From Streptomyces olivochromogenes (GTDB taxonomy: Bacteria > Actinomycetota > Actinomycetes > Streptomycetales > Streptomycetaceae), in assembly GCF_001514115.1 (NCBI RefSeq), contig NZ_KQ948477.1:1-64000 (forward strand): a stretch of DNA of 64,000 nucleotides. The letters are read 5' to 3'. Below are positions 26,923-35,766 of this stretch, piece by piece. The position numbers were made by a program, and so were the translations under genes. The notes beneath the pieces are model-generated. The model made no database searches, was not told the DNA's origin, and saw nothing but the letters and a program-made list of their open reading frames with translations. Position 1 is the stretch's first letter, and each line of letters starts with the position of its first letter.

Positions 26923-27080
26923 GGGCTGTTCCTCGCTCGCGAAACGGAAGATCGAGGTTTCCGAATCAAGATCTGCACGCGGTCCTATCGGCCTGGCTCA
27001 ATGGTTGCTCACGGCCGCCACCCCAGTACACACCGCATCCGGCGCCGGTTGGAGAGATTTCGTCGAACGAGGGACTCCCC

Positions 27081-27542
27081 ATGAAGGCAGACTTGATGGA
27101 GGCTCAACAGCCCATCACGGAGGGCACAAGCTCAACGGTCCGGACGCGCTCCGGCGCATGCGAAATCGACATCGCTCTGACAGCCGCAGCCGTCTCGGGC
27201 GTGCGTGACCTCGTCAGGGCGTGCCTACGTCTGTGGGGCCTGACCGAACTCGACTGGCGGGTCACTCTCACCGTGTCCGAACTGCTGACGAACGCCTTCC
27301 AGCACGCCCGCAAGGAGCACGAGTCCTCGGTTCCAGTGAAGGTCGTTCTCACCCGAACCCCTGACGGTGTCTTCCTGTGCGTCAGTGACCCGCACCCCCG
27401 GCTCCCGGCCCCCGTCTCGGCTGGCGTCAACGACGAAGGCGGTCGCGGCCTGGTGCTGATCAAAAAGCTCAGCGACAGATACGGCTGCTCGTCCACTGCG
27501 CACGGCAAGGACGTTTGGGCCACGATCCTGCACTCCGCGTAG
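27081..27542 (+). CDS. HATPase anti-sigma-like ATP-binding protein
   Basis: This 153-residue protein is a GHKL-type ATPase of the RsbW/SpoIIAB-like group that is abundant in Streptomyces. The N box is LTVSELLTNAFQHARKEHES, and the G1/G2 region is CVSDPHPRLP followed by NDEGGRGLVLIKKLSDRYGC. Such proteins act as anti-sigma factor kinases or, with no kinase partner, as regulatory ATP-binding proteins. ATG at 27081 follows GAGGGA; a longer frame from 26916 overlaps the divergent regulator and is unlikely. No anti-anti-sigma gene is adjacent. Confidence 0.88.
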   Translation: MKADLMEAQQPITEGTSSTVRTRSGACEIDIALTAAAVSGVRDLVRACLRLWGLTELDWRVTLTVSELLTNAFQHARKEHESSVPVKVVLTRTPDGVFLCVSDPHPRLPAPVSAGVNDEGGRGLVLIKKLSDRYGCSSTAHGKDVWATILHSA

Positions 27543-27848
27543 CCACACCTGCCCGTCTCACACGAGCCGCGAAAGGACCACCACCATGTGCCGGCACTCG
27601 CCGCCGTTCTCCAGGGCCGACGCAACCGACCCGAAGGCCGACGGGATTTCATCGGCGGCGACGATGCGTTCGGAGAGCCCGGATGAGGCTTCGGTCCGGG
27701 GCCCAGCCCCCGTGCGGAACCTCTCCGGGGAGGGGAACGTTGGCGAGGACGCCCGTGACTCCGGGTCTACCCTCCTCCGTATCTCCGCGGGCAGGCCGTG
27801 ATGAATGCCCGCGGGGACGCCACCGTCGAGGAGTTACGACAAGCCTGC
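27543..27848. other. Intergenic region with a possible small ORF
   Basis: A 71-codon frame (27586-27801, MCRHSPPFSRADATDPKADG) has GAAAGGA upstream but neutral codon bias and no recognised family. I do not annotate it as a gene. Convergent genes end on either side. Confidence 0.35.
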
Positions 27849-28331
27849 CTACGAGCGCTCCGACACGTCACGCCAGTAGGTCGCAAGCATCTCGCTCGGC
27901 CAGGCCGGCTGGCGGACGGTGCCTCGGGGCCCCATCTCCTCAAAGTAGGGGGCCAGGTCCACAACCGGTGTCCCGTCGACCGCGTCGAGATCCGTCACCA
28001 GGAGGTCGCGGCCTTCCACGCCCAGCAGCCTTGGGTAGCTGATGGCCAGTTGGTTGGGGCGCCGGTGGTTCCGGTGGACGAATGTTCCGGTCGCCGGCCA
28101 CTGCGGGTTCCCCCGGGGGCTGCGGGCGTGGAGCTGGACATCCTCGGGCTGCGCCAAGTGAAAGCGCCACGTCACCGTCAAGTGGGAGAACTCTTCGATC
28201 CCCTGAAGGGTTTCGAGGGGGTACCCCTGGTTGAGTCGGATCACCGACTGGACCCCGCCCTGGTAGTCGTCCTGAACGCGGGTGTGGCCGCCGACGACCG
28301 ATGCGATCGATTCGACCTCGTACGTCGTCAC
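27849..28331 (-). CDS. trmO: TrmO/TsaA-domain protein (tRNA t6A N6-methyltransferase type)
   Basis: This ~160-residue protein contains the VirR/TsaA (UPF0066) beta-barrel fold. GIEEFSHLTVTWRFHLAQPE, VQLHARSPRGNPQWPATGTF and RNHRRPNQLAISYPRLLGVE are followed by TDLDAVDGTPVVDLAPYF, the family hallmark. E. coli TrmO methylates t6A in tRNA-Thr with SAM; distant homologues may act on other substrates. GTG at 28331 behind AAGGGAGAGG is preferred to the ATG at 28388. It lies 15 bp after an XRE/TPR regulator gene, an unusual partner, so a specialised rather than housekeeping role is possible. Confidence 0.85.
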   Translation of the reverse strand: MTTYEVESIASVVGGHTRVQDDYQGGVQSVIRLNQGYPLETLQGIEEFSHLTVTWRFHLAQPEDVQLHARSPRGNPQWPATGTFVHRNHRRPNQLAISYPRLLGVEGRDLLVTDLDAVDGTPVVDLAPYFEEMGPRGTVRQPAWPSEMLATYWRDVSERS

Positions 28332-28403
28332 CGGTACTGGTTCCTCTCCCTTGGAGATGCGGATCCACGAGCTGCTGTGGGGCACCACAAGCCCGTGTCG
28401 CGA

Positions 28404-29792
28404 TCAGCCTATGGCCCGCAGCATGCTCCGTGCCCGGTGGTCCAGTTCGGTGACATGGCGGCCCCCACGTTGCCGGACGGGCGAGAGGTCGCTCTGGAGG
28501 CGGACGATGACGTCGCGGGCGCGGCCAGACTGGACGCCAGTCATGGCGTCGAGTGCTTGGTTCCAGGTGGCGCATGCCTCGTCGAGGCGGCCTTGCTGGA
28601 CCTGGACGGCGCCGAGGTAGCCCAGTGTGACACTGTGGGTTCGGGCGTACTGCTGGCGTCGGCGGGTGGCAACGCTGCGCTTGAAGTGGATCTCCGCGTC
28701 GAGCGGCTGGCCCATGTCGCGCAGAGCGCAGGCAGTTTCGTGGGCGAGGGACGCTTCCTGGAAGAAGCCGACGCGGGCCGGCGCCTCGACTGTGTCGGCG
28801 CGGGCAAGGTCCCGCTCTGCGCGGCTGATGGCCGCGAGAGTGCCGGCCCGGTCGCCGTCGGCCGCGAGTGCGCGTGCATGGACGATCGCCAGCAGTGCCT
28901 TCTCACGATTGCTGGCCTGGCCGTAGCGGTCGCGGGACATCGAGGCGTCGGCCAGGGCGAGCGCCCTACGCGGATGCCCGAGGTCCACGGCCTGGTGGGC
29001 GAGGGCGCGCAGGACATGGCCGCCGAGCGGTCCGTCTCCGGCTTCCGCCGCGATCCGGGCGGCGATGGTGAGGTAGCGCTGGGCGGTGCGGTGCTCACTG
29101 GCATCGAAGGCCATCCAGCCGGCGAGATAGGTCATCTCTGCCACGGCCGAGTACGTGTCGCGACGGAGCTGATCCGTGCGGAATCGACCGCCGAGCAGCG
29201 GCACCGCTTCGTCGAGCAGGTGGCTGGCAAGGGCCTTGCGGCCGGAGGCGCCGCCTCGCTGCTGGTCACGCGCGGAGTAGTAGACCGTGAGGTCGCGGAC
29301 GTCGTCGATGTCCACCTGGGTCACCGAGCGCGGGGATACCGGTCGACGGTTCGCCGCTGCGGCAGGGGCGGCTGCCCACCACGAGGCGGTAGGCAGGGCG
29401 AGGCCAGCCGCGGAGTAGGCGGCGGTGGCCAGCAGCTTGCGTCGGTGCATGTCGAGATCGTCGCTTCCCAGCTCGGCCAATGCGGTCAGAGGGTCGACGC
29501 TCCAGTCGGAACCGCTGTCGGTCGTGCCTGTCGGCTCTTCTTCCAGCCCGAGGTCGGCCAAGGTGAGGCGGCGGCCGAGTCTGCGGGACAGCGTCTCGCG
29601 CAGGATATGCGGCGCTCTGCCACTCGGCTTCGTGCCCAGGACCCACATGGAAATGTGCGAGCGGGAGATCGCCTCCAGCTCACGCACGCCGCTCTCCGCG
29701 GCCACCCGGGCAACGGCAGCGGCTGCTTGCGGCTGGGACCAGCCTGCTTCGCGCAGGAGTGCGGCGAGGGCGACGTTTCGTTCACGGGCCAT
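28404..29792 (-). CDS. XRE/TPR transcriptional regulator
   Basis: This 462-residue protein has an N-terminal helix-turn-helix-like region (VALAALLREAGWSQPQAAAA; ISRSHISMWVLGTKPSGRAP). A Tat-like hydrophobic patch follows (MHRRKLLATAAYSAAGLALP), then a long array of TPR-like helices, e.g. GHVLRALAHQAVDLGHPRRA and TLGYLGAVQVQQGRLDEACA. It belongs to the same broad Streptomyces class as the regulator at 25519-26922, although the N-termini differ. It precedes the TrmO-like gene in an operon and is divergent from the DUF6415 gene, with ~190 bp between starts. Confidence 0.85.
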   Translation of the reverse strand: MARERNVALAALLREAGWSQPQAAAAVARVAAESGVRELEAISRSHISMWVLGTKPSGRAPHILRETLSRRLGRRLTLADLGLEEEPTGTTDSGSDWSVDPLTALAELGSDDLDMHRRKLLATAAYSAAGLALPTASWWAAAPAAAANRRPVSPRSVTQVDIDDVRDLTVYYSARDQQRGGASGRKALASHLLDEAVPLLGGRFRTDQLRRDTYSAVAEMTYLAGWMAFDASEHRTAQRYLTIAARIAAEAGDGPLGGHVLRALAHQAVDLGHPRRALALADASMSRDRYGQASNREKALLAIVHARALAADGDRAGTLAAISRAERDLARADTVEAPARVGFFQEASLAHETACALRDMGQPLDAEIHFKRSVATRRRQQYARTHSVTLGYLGAVQVQQGRLDEACATWNQALDAMTGVQSGRARDVIVRLQSDLSPVRQRGGRHVTELDHRARSMLRAIG

Positions 29793-29981
29793 GGACTGCC
29801 CCTCGGTTCCGAAATGATCTTTGGCGCCTTTGGCGGCCTTCCGGTCCGCACAGGCATACCCCTCAGACGGGATTCACGGTTCGCTCAACGTAGCGGCCAG
29901 ATCACTCACTTCGCACGCCAGCCGTCGGTGCCAACGGGCGATCTCGGCTCACTTTGGCTTGATCCGAACAGGAGTTGTGTC

Positions 29982-30452
29982 ATGCGTCTTTCGCTGGTCC
30001 CTCGCGGAGGAGACATCCAGGGCCGGAGCGGAGGGCGAGGGTCCGTCACCGTGGAGCGGGCGCCGCAGCGTGATCACGTGGTGGCCGCGTCGGAGACGGT
30101 GACGCTCGTGCTGGGCGATGATTCGCCGCTGCCCGAGAGCGCTGCTGATGTGGAGGACCTCGCTCGCCGTCTGCGGGGTCACGTTGCCCAGTTGGGAGCA
30201 CGGACCGCTTCGGGCATCCCTGTCCTGCTGCGCGCGCAGCGGCTCTGCTCCGAAAGCATTCCCGAGGGCTACATGCCCAGCCGGGTGTACCTGGTCCAGC
30301 TCGCCGAAGCGACCCAGGAACTGGTCGCGTATGTGGAGCGCGTCGGCCCCAGGCGGCGTTGGCGGAAGCCGAGGATCAACGTGCTGCGCGGGGCGGTCTT
30401 CGCTGTTGCCCTCGCCTGCTTGGTCTGGGCCGCTTCGGTGCCGCGGACATGA
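29982..30452 (+). CDS. DUF6415-family protein
   Basis: This 156-residue protein contains ETVTLVLGDDSPLPESAADV, EDLARRLRGHVAQLG and SIPEGYMPSRVYLVQLAEAT, which I associate with DUF6415, a streptomycete family often noted near natural-product genes. A C-terminal hydrophobic stretch (INVLRGAVFAVALACLVWAA) could anchor it in the membrane. ATG at 29982 follows AGGAG at seven bases. The stop overlaps the next small gene (ATGA). Confidence 0.7.
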   Translation: MRLSLVPRGGDIQGRSGGRGSVTVERAPQRDHVVAASETVTLVLGDDSPLPESAADVEDLARRLRGHVAQLGARTASGIPVLLRAQRLCSESIPEGYMPSRVYLVQLAEATQELVAYVERVGPRRRWRKPRINVLRGAVFAVALACLVWAASVPRT

Positions 30453-30592
30453 CGGCGACCGGAGCCGTCGTCATCGGGCTGATCCTCGTGCCGATGGCCT
30501 GGCTTGTTCTGCGCGGCGAGCGCGCAACCGGCCCTGCTGCGCCCGGCGAGGAGTCCCCGCCGTCTCAGATCGCCCCTTCCACGCCCCGGTGA
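30449..30592 (+). CDS. Small single-span membrane protein
   Basis: This 47-residue ORF overlaps the DUF6415 stop by the ATGA arrangement. It consists of one hydrophobic helix (GAVVIGLILVPMAWLVLRGE) and a short proline-rich tail. No family is recognised. Tight coupling and a plausible membrane helix are the only support. Confidence 0.5.
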   Translation: MTATGAVVIGLILVPMAWLVLRGERATGPAAPGEESPPSQIAPSTPR

Positions 30593-30681
30593 CACCGGTG
30601 CCTCTCGTTCCTACCGTTCCCGGCCGCTGCGGCGGCCCCGAAGCCATCCCCGGATCCGCGGGGCCTACGGAGATCCACACG

Positions 30682-32583
30682 ATGAAGCGCCTTCCGCGTA
30701 TCGAGCAGTACGGCCTGATCGGCGACATGCAGACCAGTGCCCACGTCTGCGACGACGGTTCGATCGACTGGCTGTGCCTGCCCCGGTTCGACTCGCCGGC
30801 CGTCTTCGCCAGCCTGCTCGGCACGCAGAAACACGGCACCTGGCGGATCGCTCCGGCCGCTCCCGCTGGCCGTTCCAGCTCCGAAGCAGTCGCCGAGCGC
30901 CGGTACCGCGGTGACTCGCTCGTCCTCGAATCGGTATGGCGCACCCAGGCCGGTTCGGTCCGCGTCCTGGACTTCATGCCACCGCGCGACGGAGCACCGC
31001 AGGTGATCCGGATCGTCGAGGGCCTGACCGGTGAGGTCTCCATGGTCTCGGCCATGCGTCCGCGGCCGGGGTACGGCGGCGTCAGCCCGTGGATTCACGA
31101 GGCCGGTGGGCGCATGGTCGCGGAGGCCGGCGCGGACGCTCTGTGGCTCGACACCTGCGTCCAGCAGGTGGAGAAGGACGGCGTCATCGTCAGTGCCTTC
31201 TCCGTCGCCGCCGAGCAGAGCGTGGCCTTCGTCCTCAGTTGGTGCCCGTCCCACGCAACGGCGCCCGACGTTCCCGACCCGGAGGCCGCGCTCAGCGAGA
31301 CGCTCATCTTCTGGCAGGACTGGACGCGGGAGTGTACCTACAACGGGCCGTACCGCGAGGCCGTGGTTCGTTCCTTGATCGCGCTGAAGGCGATGACGTA
31401 CGGGCCGAGCGGTGGGATCGTCGCGGCGCCGACCACGTCGCTGCCCGAGGAGATCGGCGGCAAGCGGAACTGGGACTATCGCTTCACCTGGTTGCGGGAC
31501 GCCTCCACGACGCTGGCCGCGCTGCTGGGGACCGGGTACCGGCAGGAGGCGCAGGCGTGGCGGCGATGGCTCTTGCGTACCGTGGCCGGCGACCCGGAGA
31601 ACCTGCAGATCATGTACGGGATCACCGGGGAGCGCGATCTGCGGGAACGGGAGCTTCCCTGGCTTCCCGGGTACGAGGGCTCAACCCCGGTACGGGTCGG
31701 CAATGGGGCGGCGGACCAGCTGCAGCTCGACGTGTACGGCGAGGTGATCGAGACCCTGTACCTCGCGCACGAGAGCGGTGTGGCCCACTGCGCCGACACC
31801 GCCGTGCTGCACCAGCGACTCGTCGAGCACCTGGCACAGCGCTGGCAGGATCCCGACGAGGGGATCTGGGAGATTCGCGGGGCACGCCGGCACTTCGTGC
31901 ACTCGAAGGTGATGGCCTGGGTGGCGATCGACCGCACCATCCGCTTGGTGGAGGCCGGCTCCCTCCACATGGACCTGGACTACTTGGCCGAACTGCGGGC
32001 GAAGATCCACCACGAGGTCTGCACCAAGGGCTTTGACCCGGTGCGCAACACCTTCACCCAGTCCTACGGCTCGCAGGAGCTGGATGCCGCCACGCTGCTG
32101 ATCCCCCGCGTCGGCTTCCTGCCGCCGGACGATCCGCGCGTCGTCGGCACCGTGGACGCGGTACGTCGTGAACTCTCCACCCCGGACGGGCTCGTACGCC
32201 GGTACCCGACCATCGGCGACCACGCCGGGGTGGACGGCCTGACCGGAGACGAGGGCACATTCGTCCTCTGCTCCTTCTGGCTCGTCGACGCCCTGGCCCT
32301 GACCGGCCGACTGGACGAGGCCCACGCCCTATTCGAACGCCTCCTCGCGCTGCGCAACGACCTCGGGCTCCTGGCCGAGGAGTACGACCCCGTCCAGCAG
32401 CGCCAGCTCGGCAACTTCCCGCAGGCGTTCAGCCACATGGGCCTGATCCAGAGCGCCCGGCTCCTTCAGCTCCTGGCGACGCAGTCCTCCCACCACCGCG
32501 GCGCGGTCGCGGTTCCGACGCCCCGCTCGACCTCACGCAGCACACGCCAGACCTGCGCAGACCTGACGCCGCAGCACGCTTAG
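30682..32583 (+). CDS. Glycoside hydrolase family 15 (trehalase / glucoamylase-like)
   Basis: The 633-residue protein begins RIEQYGLIGDMQTSAHVCDD, then GSIDWLCLPRFDSPAVFASL, the standard GH15 bacterial trehalase opening. The (alpha/alpha)6 barrel shows IVAAPTTSLPEEIGGKRNWD with YRFTWLRDAS, and the later GDEGTFVLCSFWLVDALAL and NFPQAFSHMGLIQSA. The catalytic glutamates are expected in the PEEIGG and EEYD regions. It lacks a signal peptide, so it is intracellular and probably hydrolyses trehalose. ATG at 30682 with GGAG upstream fits; the longer open frame to 30118 is spurious. It lies 26 bp before the conservon and may be co-transcribed. Confidence 0.9.
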   Translation: MKRLPRIEQYGLIGDMQTSAHVCDDGSIDWLCLPRFDSPAVFASLLGTQKHGTWRIAPAAPAGRSSSEAVAERRYRGDSLVLESVWRTQAGSVRVLDFMPPRDGAPQVIRIVEGLTGEVSMVSAMRPRPGYGGVSPWIHEAGGRMVAEAGADALWLDTCVQQVEKDGVIVSAFSVAAEQSVAFVLSWCPSHATAPDVPDPEAALSETLIFWQDWTRECTYNGPYREAVVRSLIALKAMTYGPSGGIVAAPTTSLPEEIGGKRNWDYRFTWLRDASTTLAALLGTGYRQEAQAWRRWLLRTVAGDPENLQIMYGITGERDLRERELPWLPGYEGSTPVRVGNGAADQLQLDVYGEVIETLYLAHESGVAHCADTAVLHQRLVEHLAQRWQDPDEGIWEIRGARRHFVHSKVMAWVAIDRTIRLVEAGSLHMDLDYLAELRAKIHHEVCTKGFDPVRNTFTQSYGSQELDAATLLIPRVGFLPPDDPRVVGTVDAVRRELSTPDGLVRRYPTIGDHAGVDGLTGDEGTFVLCSFWLVDALALTGRLDEAHALFERLLALRNDLGLLAEEYDPVQQRQLGNFPQAFSHMGLIQSARLLQLLATQSSHHRGAVAVPTPRSTSRSTRQTCADLTPQHA

Positions 32584-32609
32584 CCACCCCCACCCTGACG
32601 AGGATTCCC

Positions 32610-34127
32610 ATGCCTGACAGCGCCTTCCCGGCACGGCCGGCCGCTACCGGCCACCGCAGACGGCGGCCTCCGATCGACGCGTTCACGCTGCACCGTGCCC
32701 GCCGCGCCGTGGCACTGCCCCTGGTGCTCCTGGCCGCGCTGCTCGGTGCCGCCTTCCCCCTCTGGTCGGTGTCCGCGGTAGGCCCCGGCTGGCTCCTGGC
32801 CGGCCTGGTCTGCGGACTGGCTGGGGTCGCCACGGTGGCAGCTCGCGGAGCGCGAACGGCCGCAGGGGCCGTGCAGACAGCCGCGGAGGAGGCCCGGGCA
32901 GCGGCACTGACCGCGGTCGCGGGGGCAGCGGCAGCCGTCGAGAAGTCGGTGCAGTGGTCGGCGGACGAGCTGTGCCGCGGGGGACGCCCGCCGCTGCCGG
33001 ACCTGCAGGCGCCACCATCGGCCAGTCCGAACGCCGAGATCAACAAGGCGTTGAGTTCAGTCCAGGCGCAGGCCATCGCGTCGCTGATACGTGTGCACGA
33101 CGAGTCCCAGTCCGTCGTCCTCCTGGAAGTGCTGCGCCGTCTGGCCATGCGCGAGCACGCCCTGGTCGGCAAGGCGCTTCAGGCACTGAGCCAGCTGGAG
33201 ATGCTGACCGACGACCCGGAACTGCTGGCCAAGATCTTCGAGATCGATCACCTCGTGACGCGGATGCGTCGCCAGGTCGAGAGCACGGCGGTGCTGGGCG
33301 GGCAGTCCCTGCGCAGCGTGCGCCGGCCTGTTCCCGTCGCGACGGCGCTGCGCGGCGCGGTCTCCGAGGTCGTGCAGTATCCGCGTGTGGCCGTCGCGGC
33401 CGGGTCCGTGGGCGCCGAGCTGGGTCTTCCCGGACATGTGGGTCCGGACCTGACGCACCTGCTTGCCGAGCTGATCGAGAACGCCTGCGAGTGCTCCGAT
33501 CCGGCGACGAAGGTGATGGTGCGTGCGCAGCGGGTGGCAAACGGGCTGGCGGTCGAGGTCGAGGACCGGGCCATCCCCATGCATCCGCAGACGCGGGCAC
33601 AGATGAACCACCTACTCAAAGCCCCCGACGAGGTCGATGTCAGCGGCCAAGTCCGAGCCGGCCAGCTCGGCTTGCTGGTCGCCGCGAAGATCGCCCAGTC
33701 CCACGGGCTGTCCGTTCTCCTGCAGGAGAACGTGACAGGAGGCACCACCGCCCTGGTCGTTATTCCGGCACGGCTCCTCGTAGCGATTCCCTCCGTCGAC
33801 GATGCGAGCGCGCTGCCAAAGGAAGCCCGCCCCATCGCGCCTCAGCCGCGGCAGGTTGCCGCGACTCCAGCCATCCCGACGGCAGGCCAGGTCACACGCC
33901 CCGGCACCGCAGGGGCACCGGGAGCCGCAGAGGCAGGTCACTCTGCTGATGCGCCCGCTCTTCCCACGCGTAGACGTCAGGTCGGCTCGTTCCATCCACC
34001 ACGCGAGCGGGAGCAAGCCCCCGTGACCGCGGCGACGCCAGGGCTCGCAGCCGCCTTCCGCAACGGCATCCAGGCCGGCGGGGCCGCCGGTCCTCCCACC
34101 GCTTCGACAGAGCAGCCCAGGCCCTGA
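32610..34127 (+). CDS. cvnA: Conservon CvnA: membrane histidine-kinase-like ATPase
   Basis: This 505-residue protein has two N-terminal membrane segments (VALPLVLLAALLGAAFPLWS; GWLLAGLVCGLAGVATVAA) and an alanine-rich linker. The HATPase domain shows the N box LLAELIENACECSDPATKV and the G region VRAGQLGLLVAAKIAQSHGL. The C-terminal ~130 residues are proline/alanine-rich and disordered. In conservons CvnA senses a signal and controls the CvnB-CvnC-CvnD GTPase module at the membrane. There is no obvious phospho-accepting histidine box, in line with the family. It is followed 73 bp later by cvnB. Confidence 0.93.
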   Translation: MPDSAFPARPAATGHRRRRPPIDAFTLHRARRAVALPLVLLAALLGAAFPLWSVSAVGPGWLLAGLVCGLAGVATVAARGARTAAGAVQTAAEEARAAALTAVAGAAAAVEKSVQWSADELCRGGRPPLPDLQAPPSASPNAEINKALSSVQAQAIASLIRVHDESQSVVLLEVLRRLAMREHALVGKALQALSQLEMLTDDPELLAKIFEIDHLVTRMRRQVESTAVLGGQSLRSVRRPVPVATALRGAVSEVVQYPRVAVAAGSVGAELGLPGHVGPDLTHLLAELIENACECSDPATKVMVRAQRVANGLAVEVEDRAIPMHPQTRAQMNHLLKAPDEVDVSGQVRAGQLGLLVAAKIAQSHGLSVLLQENVTGGTTALVVIPARLLVAIPSVDDASALPKEARPIAPQPRQVAATPAIPTAGQVTRPGTAGAPGAAEAGHSADAPALPTRRRQVGSFHPPREREQAPVTAATPGLAAAFRNGIQAGGAAGPPTASTEQPRP

Positions 34128-34200
34128 ACCTCGCCCTTCCTTCCACGTTCCCGGCGGCCCGTTACATCCGCTGGCCCTTCCCCCTTCTGGAGCGATCCCT

Positions 34201-34716
34201 ATGAGCACCCACCCCGCGATGAACAACGTGACCGGCGACGCGCCCGCATCCGAGACAACGGCAAGCGGGCAGCGGGACAACATGGCCTGGCTGCTGCGTC
34301 AGTTCGCTTCCGATGTCCCGGGCGTCACGCACGCCGTCCTGCTGTCGCGCGACGGACTGCGGCTGCTGGACAGCGACGTCGACAAGGACTGGGCGGACGA
34401 ACTGTCGGCCGCAGTCAGCGGAGTTGCCTCCCTCGCGGCGAACATCACCGGCCCCAGCCACAAGAAGAGGCCGGCCAGGCAGGTCATCATCGAGCGAGAC
34501 GACTGCCTGTTCTTCGTCCAGAGCGCCGGGCGCAGTGCGGCCTTCGACAACCGCCCCGGCAACGAACGCGGTGAGGTGGACACGATCCTCGCCGTCATCG
34601 CCACCACGGACGCCGACGCCGGCCTGGTGGGTTTCGAGATGGGGCGCCTCGTCCAGAAGTTCGCCCCCTACATGCAGATCCCCGTCCGCGTCGGCACGGG
34701 TGCTGAGGTCCGGTGA
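34201..34716 (+). CDS. cvnB: Conservon CvnB: roadblock/LC7-domain protein
   Basis: This 171-residue protein has the roadblock/LC7 fold typical of CvnB/MglB: MAWLLRQFASDVPGVTHAVL, LSRDGLRLLDSDVDKDWADE, then VIIERDDCLFFVQSAGRSAA. MglB-like proteins act as GTPase-activating partners of the Ras-like CvnD. Its stop overlaps the cvnC start by four bases, so the two are translationally coupled. Confidence 0.93.
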   Translation: MSTHPAMNNVTGDAPASETTASGQRDNMAWLLRQFASDVPGVTHAVLLSRDGLRLLDSDVDKDWADELSAAVSGVASLAANITGPSHKKRPARQVIIERDDCLFFVQSAGRSAAFDNRPGNERGEVDTILAVIATTDADAGLVGFEMGRLVQKFAPYMQIPVRVGTGAEVR

Positions 34717-35126
34717 GCACACACGGCCGCGCGGCCGAGGAGTCAACGTTCGTGCGGACCTACACCTTGACGCGCGGGCGCACCAAGCCGCGGCACCTGC
34801 TCGGTCTGGAGACCGTGCTGGACGCCGGACCGGGGCGGCCCGGCCCGGCGCAAGCCGAGGAATGCGAGGAGATCCTCGCCCTGTGCCGGGAGCGCCGGCG
34901 TTCGGTGACCGAACTGGCGGGCCGACTCCGCTGGCCCGTCACCGCCGTCAAGATCCTCGTCTCGGACCTCCTGGACGCCGATGTCTTGGTCGTCCCCGTC
35001 ACCGCCCCCTATGCCGCATCCGACACGGACTCGGATGCCAGTCCTTCCACCCAGCTACTGGCGGCCCTCTCGGCGGGCCTGAAGAGGAAGTGGCCCGATG
35101 CCATCGCCTACCCCCAGGCCGGGTGA
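34713..35126 (+). CDS. cvnC: Conservon CvnC: DUF742 helix-turn-helix protein
   Basis: This 137-residue protein contains the DUF742 signature: FVRTYTLTRGRTKPRHLLGL near the N-terminus and a winged-helix core CEEILALCRERRRSVTELAG, LRWPVTAVKILVSDLLDADV. CvnC is the conserved third component of conservons and may contact the other components or DNA. It overlaps cvnB by 4 bp and the predicted cvnD start by 29 bp. Confidence 0.92.
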   Translation: MSTHGRAAEESTFVRTYTLTRGRTKPRHLLGLETVLDAGPGRPGPAQAEECEEILALCRERRRSVTELAGRLRWPVTAVKILVSDLLDADVLVVPVTAPYAASDTDSDASPSTQLLAALSAGLKRKWPDAIAYPQAG

Positions 35127-35766
35127 CCCGGCCGTGGGCCTGCGGACTCCGTCGCGCCCGCCTGCTGGTGCACCGACCGTGCTGAAGGTCGTGATCGCCG
35201 GCGGCTTCGGCGCGGGCAAGACCACCGCCGTGGGCGCGGTCAGCGAGATCACGCCGCTGAGCACGGAGGAGTACCTGACCGAGGCAAGCGCGGACGTGGA
35301 CAGCCTGGAGGGCGTCGAGGCCAAGCAGACCACTACGGTTGCCTTCGACTTCGGTCGCCTCAGCCTGCCCGACGCGCCCGTGCCCCTGGAACTGTTCCTG
35401 TTCGGCACGCCCGGCCAGGACCGGTTCGTCGACCTCTGGTACGACCTCTCCCGCGGAGCCGTCGGGGCGGTCGTCCTGGTCGACACCCGACGCCTGGAAA
35501 GCAGCTTCACCCCGGTCAGCTTCTTCGAAGACATCGGGCTGCCCTTCGTCGTCGCCGTGAACCAGTTCGACGGAGCACACCGCTACCACCCCGAGCAGGT
35601 CCGCGCCGCCCTCGAACTCCCCGCCTCTGTACCGGTGGTCACCTGCGACGCCCGCGACCCGAACCACGTCGCCGGCGTCCTGCTGACCCTCGTCGGCCAC
35701 GCCGTGAAGAACGCAGCGGCAGGTCCCGTTCGCCCCACATCCACTACCACCCTCCAGGACGCCTGA
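35098..35766 (+). CDS. cvnD: Conservon CvnD: Ras-like GTPase
   Basis: This 222-residue small GTPase of the MglA/CvnD group has the P-loop VVIAGGFGAGKTTAVGAVSE, switch II LFGTPGQDRFVDLWYD and the base-specificity motif VAVNQFDGAH. It is the output GTPase of the conservon. The ATG at 35098 lies inside cvnC; a start nearer the P-loop would also be workable. The stop overlaps the next start (TGATG), coupling it to the GAF protein. Confidence 0.92.
   Translation: MPSPTPRPGDPAVGLRTPSRPPAGAPTVLKVVIAGGFGAGKTTAVGAVSEITPLSTEEYLTEASADVDSLEGVEAKQTTTVAFDFGRLSLPDAPVPLELFLFGTPGQDRFVDLWYDLSRGAVGAVVLVDTRRLESSFTPVSFFEDIGLPFVVAVNQFDGAHRYHPEQVRAALELPASVPVVTCDARDPNHVAGVLLTLVGHAVKNAAAGPVRPTSTTTLQDA

Noticed and set aside
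27586..27801. 71-codon plus-strand ORF after the HATPase gene
   Set aside because: It has a plausible ribosome binding site but flat codon bias and no recognised family.
27798..30452. 884-codon plus-strand open frame
   Set aside because: Most of it is the antisense shadow of the TrmO-like and XRE/TPR genes on the minus strand; only its last 156 codons (from 29982) are a real DUF6415 gene.
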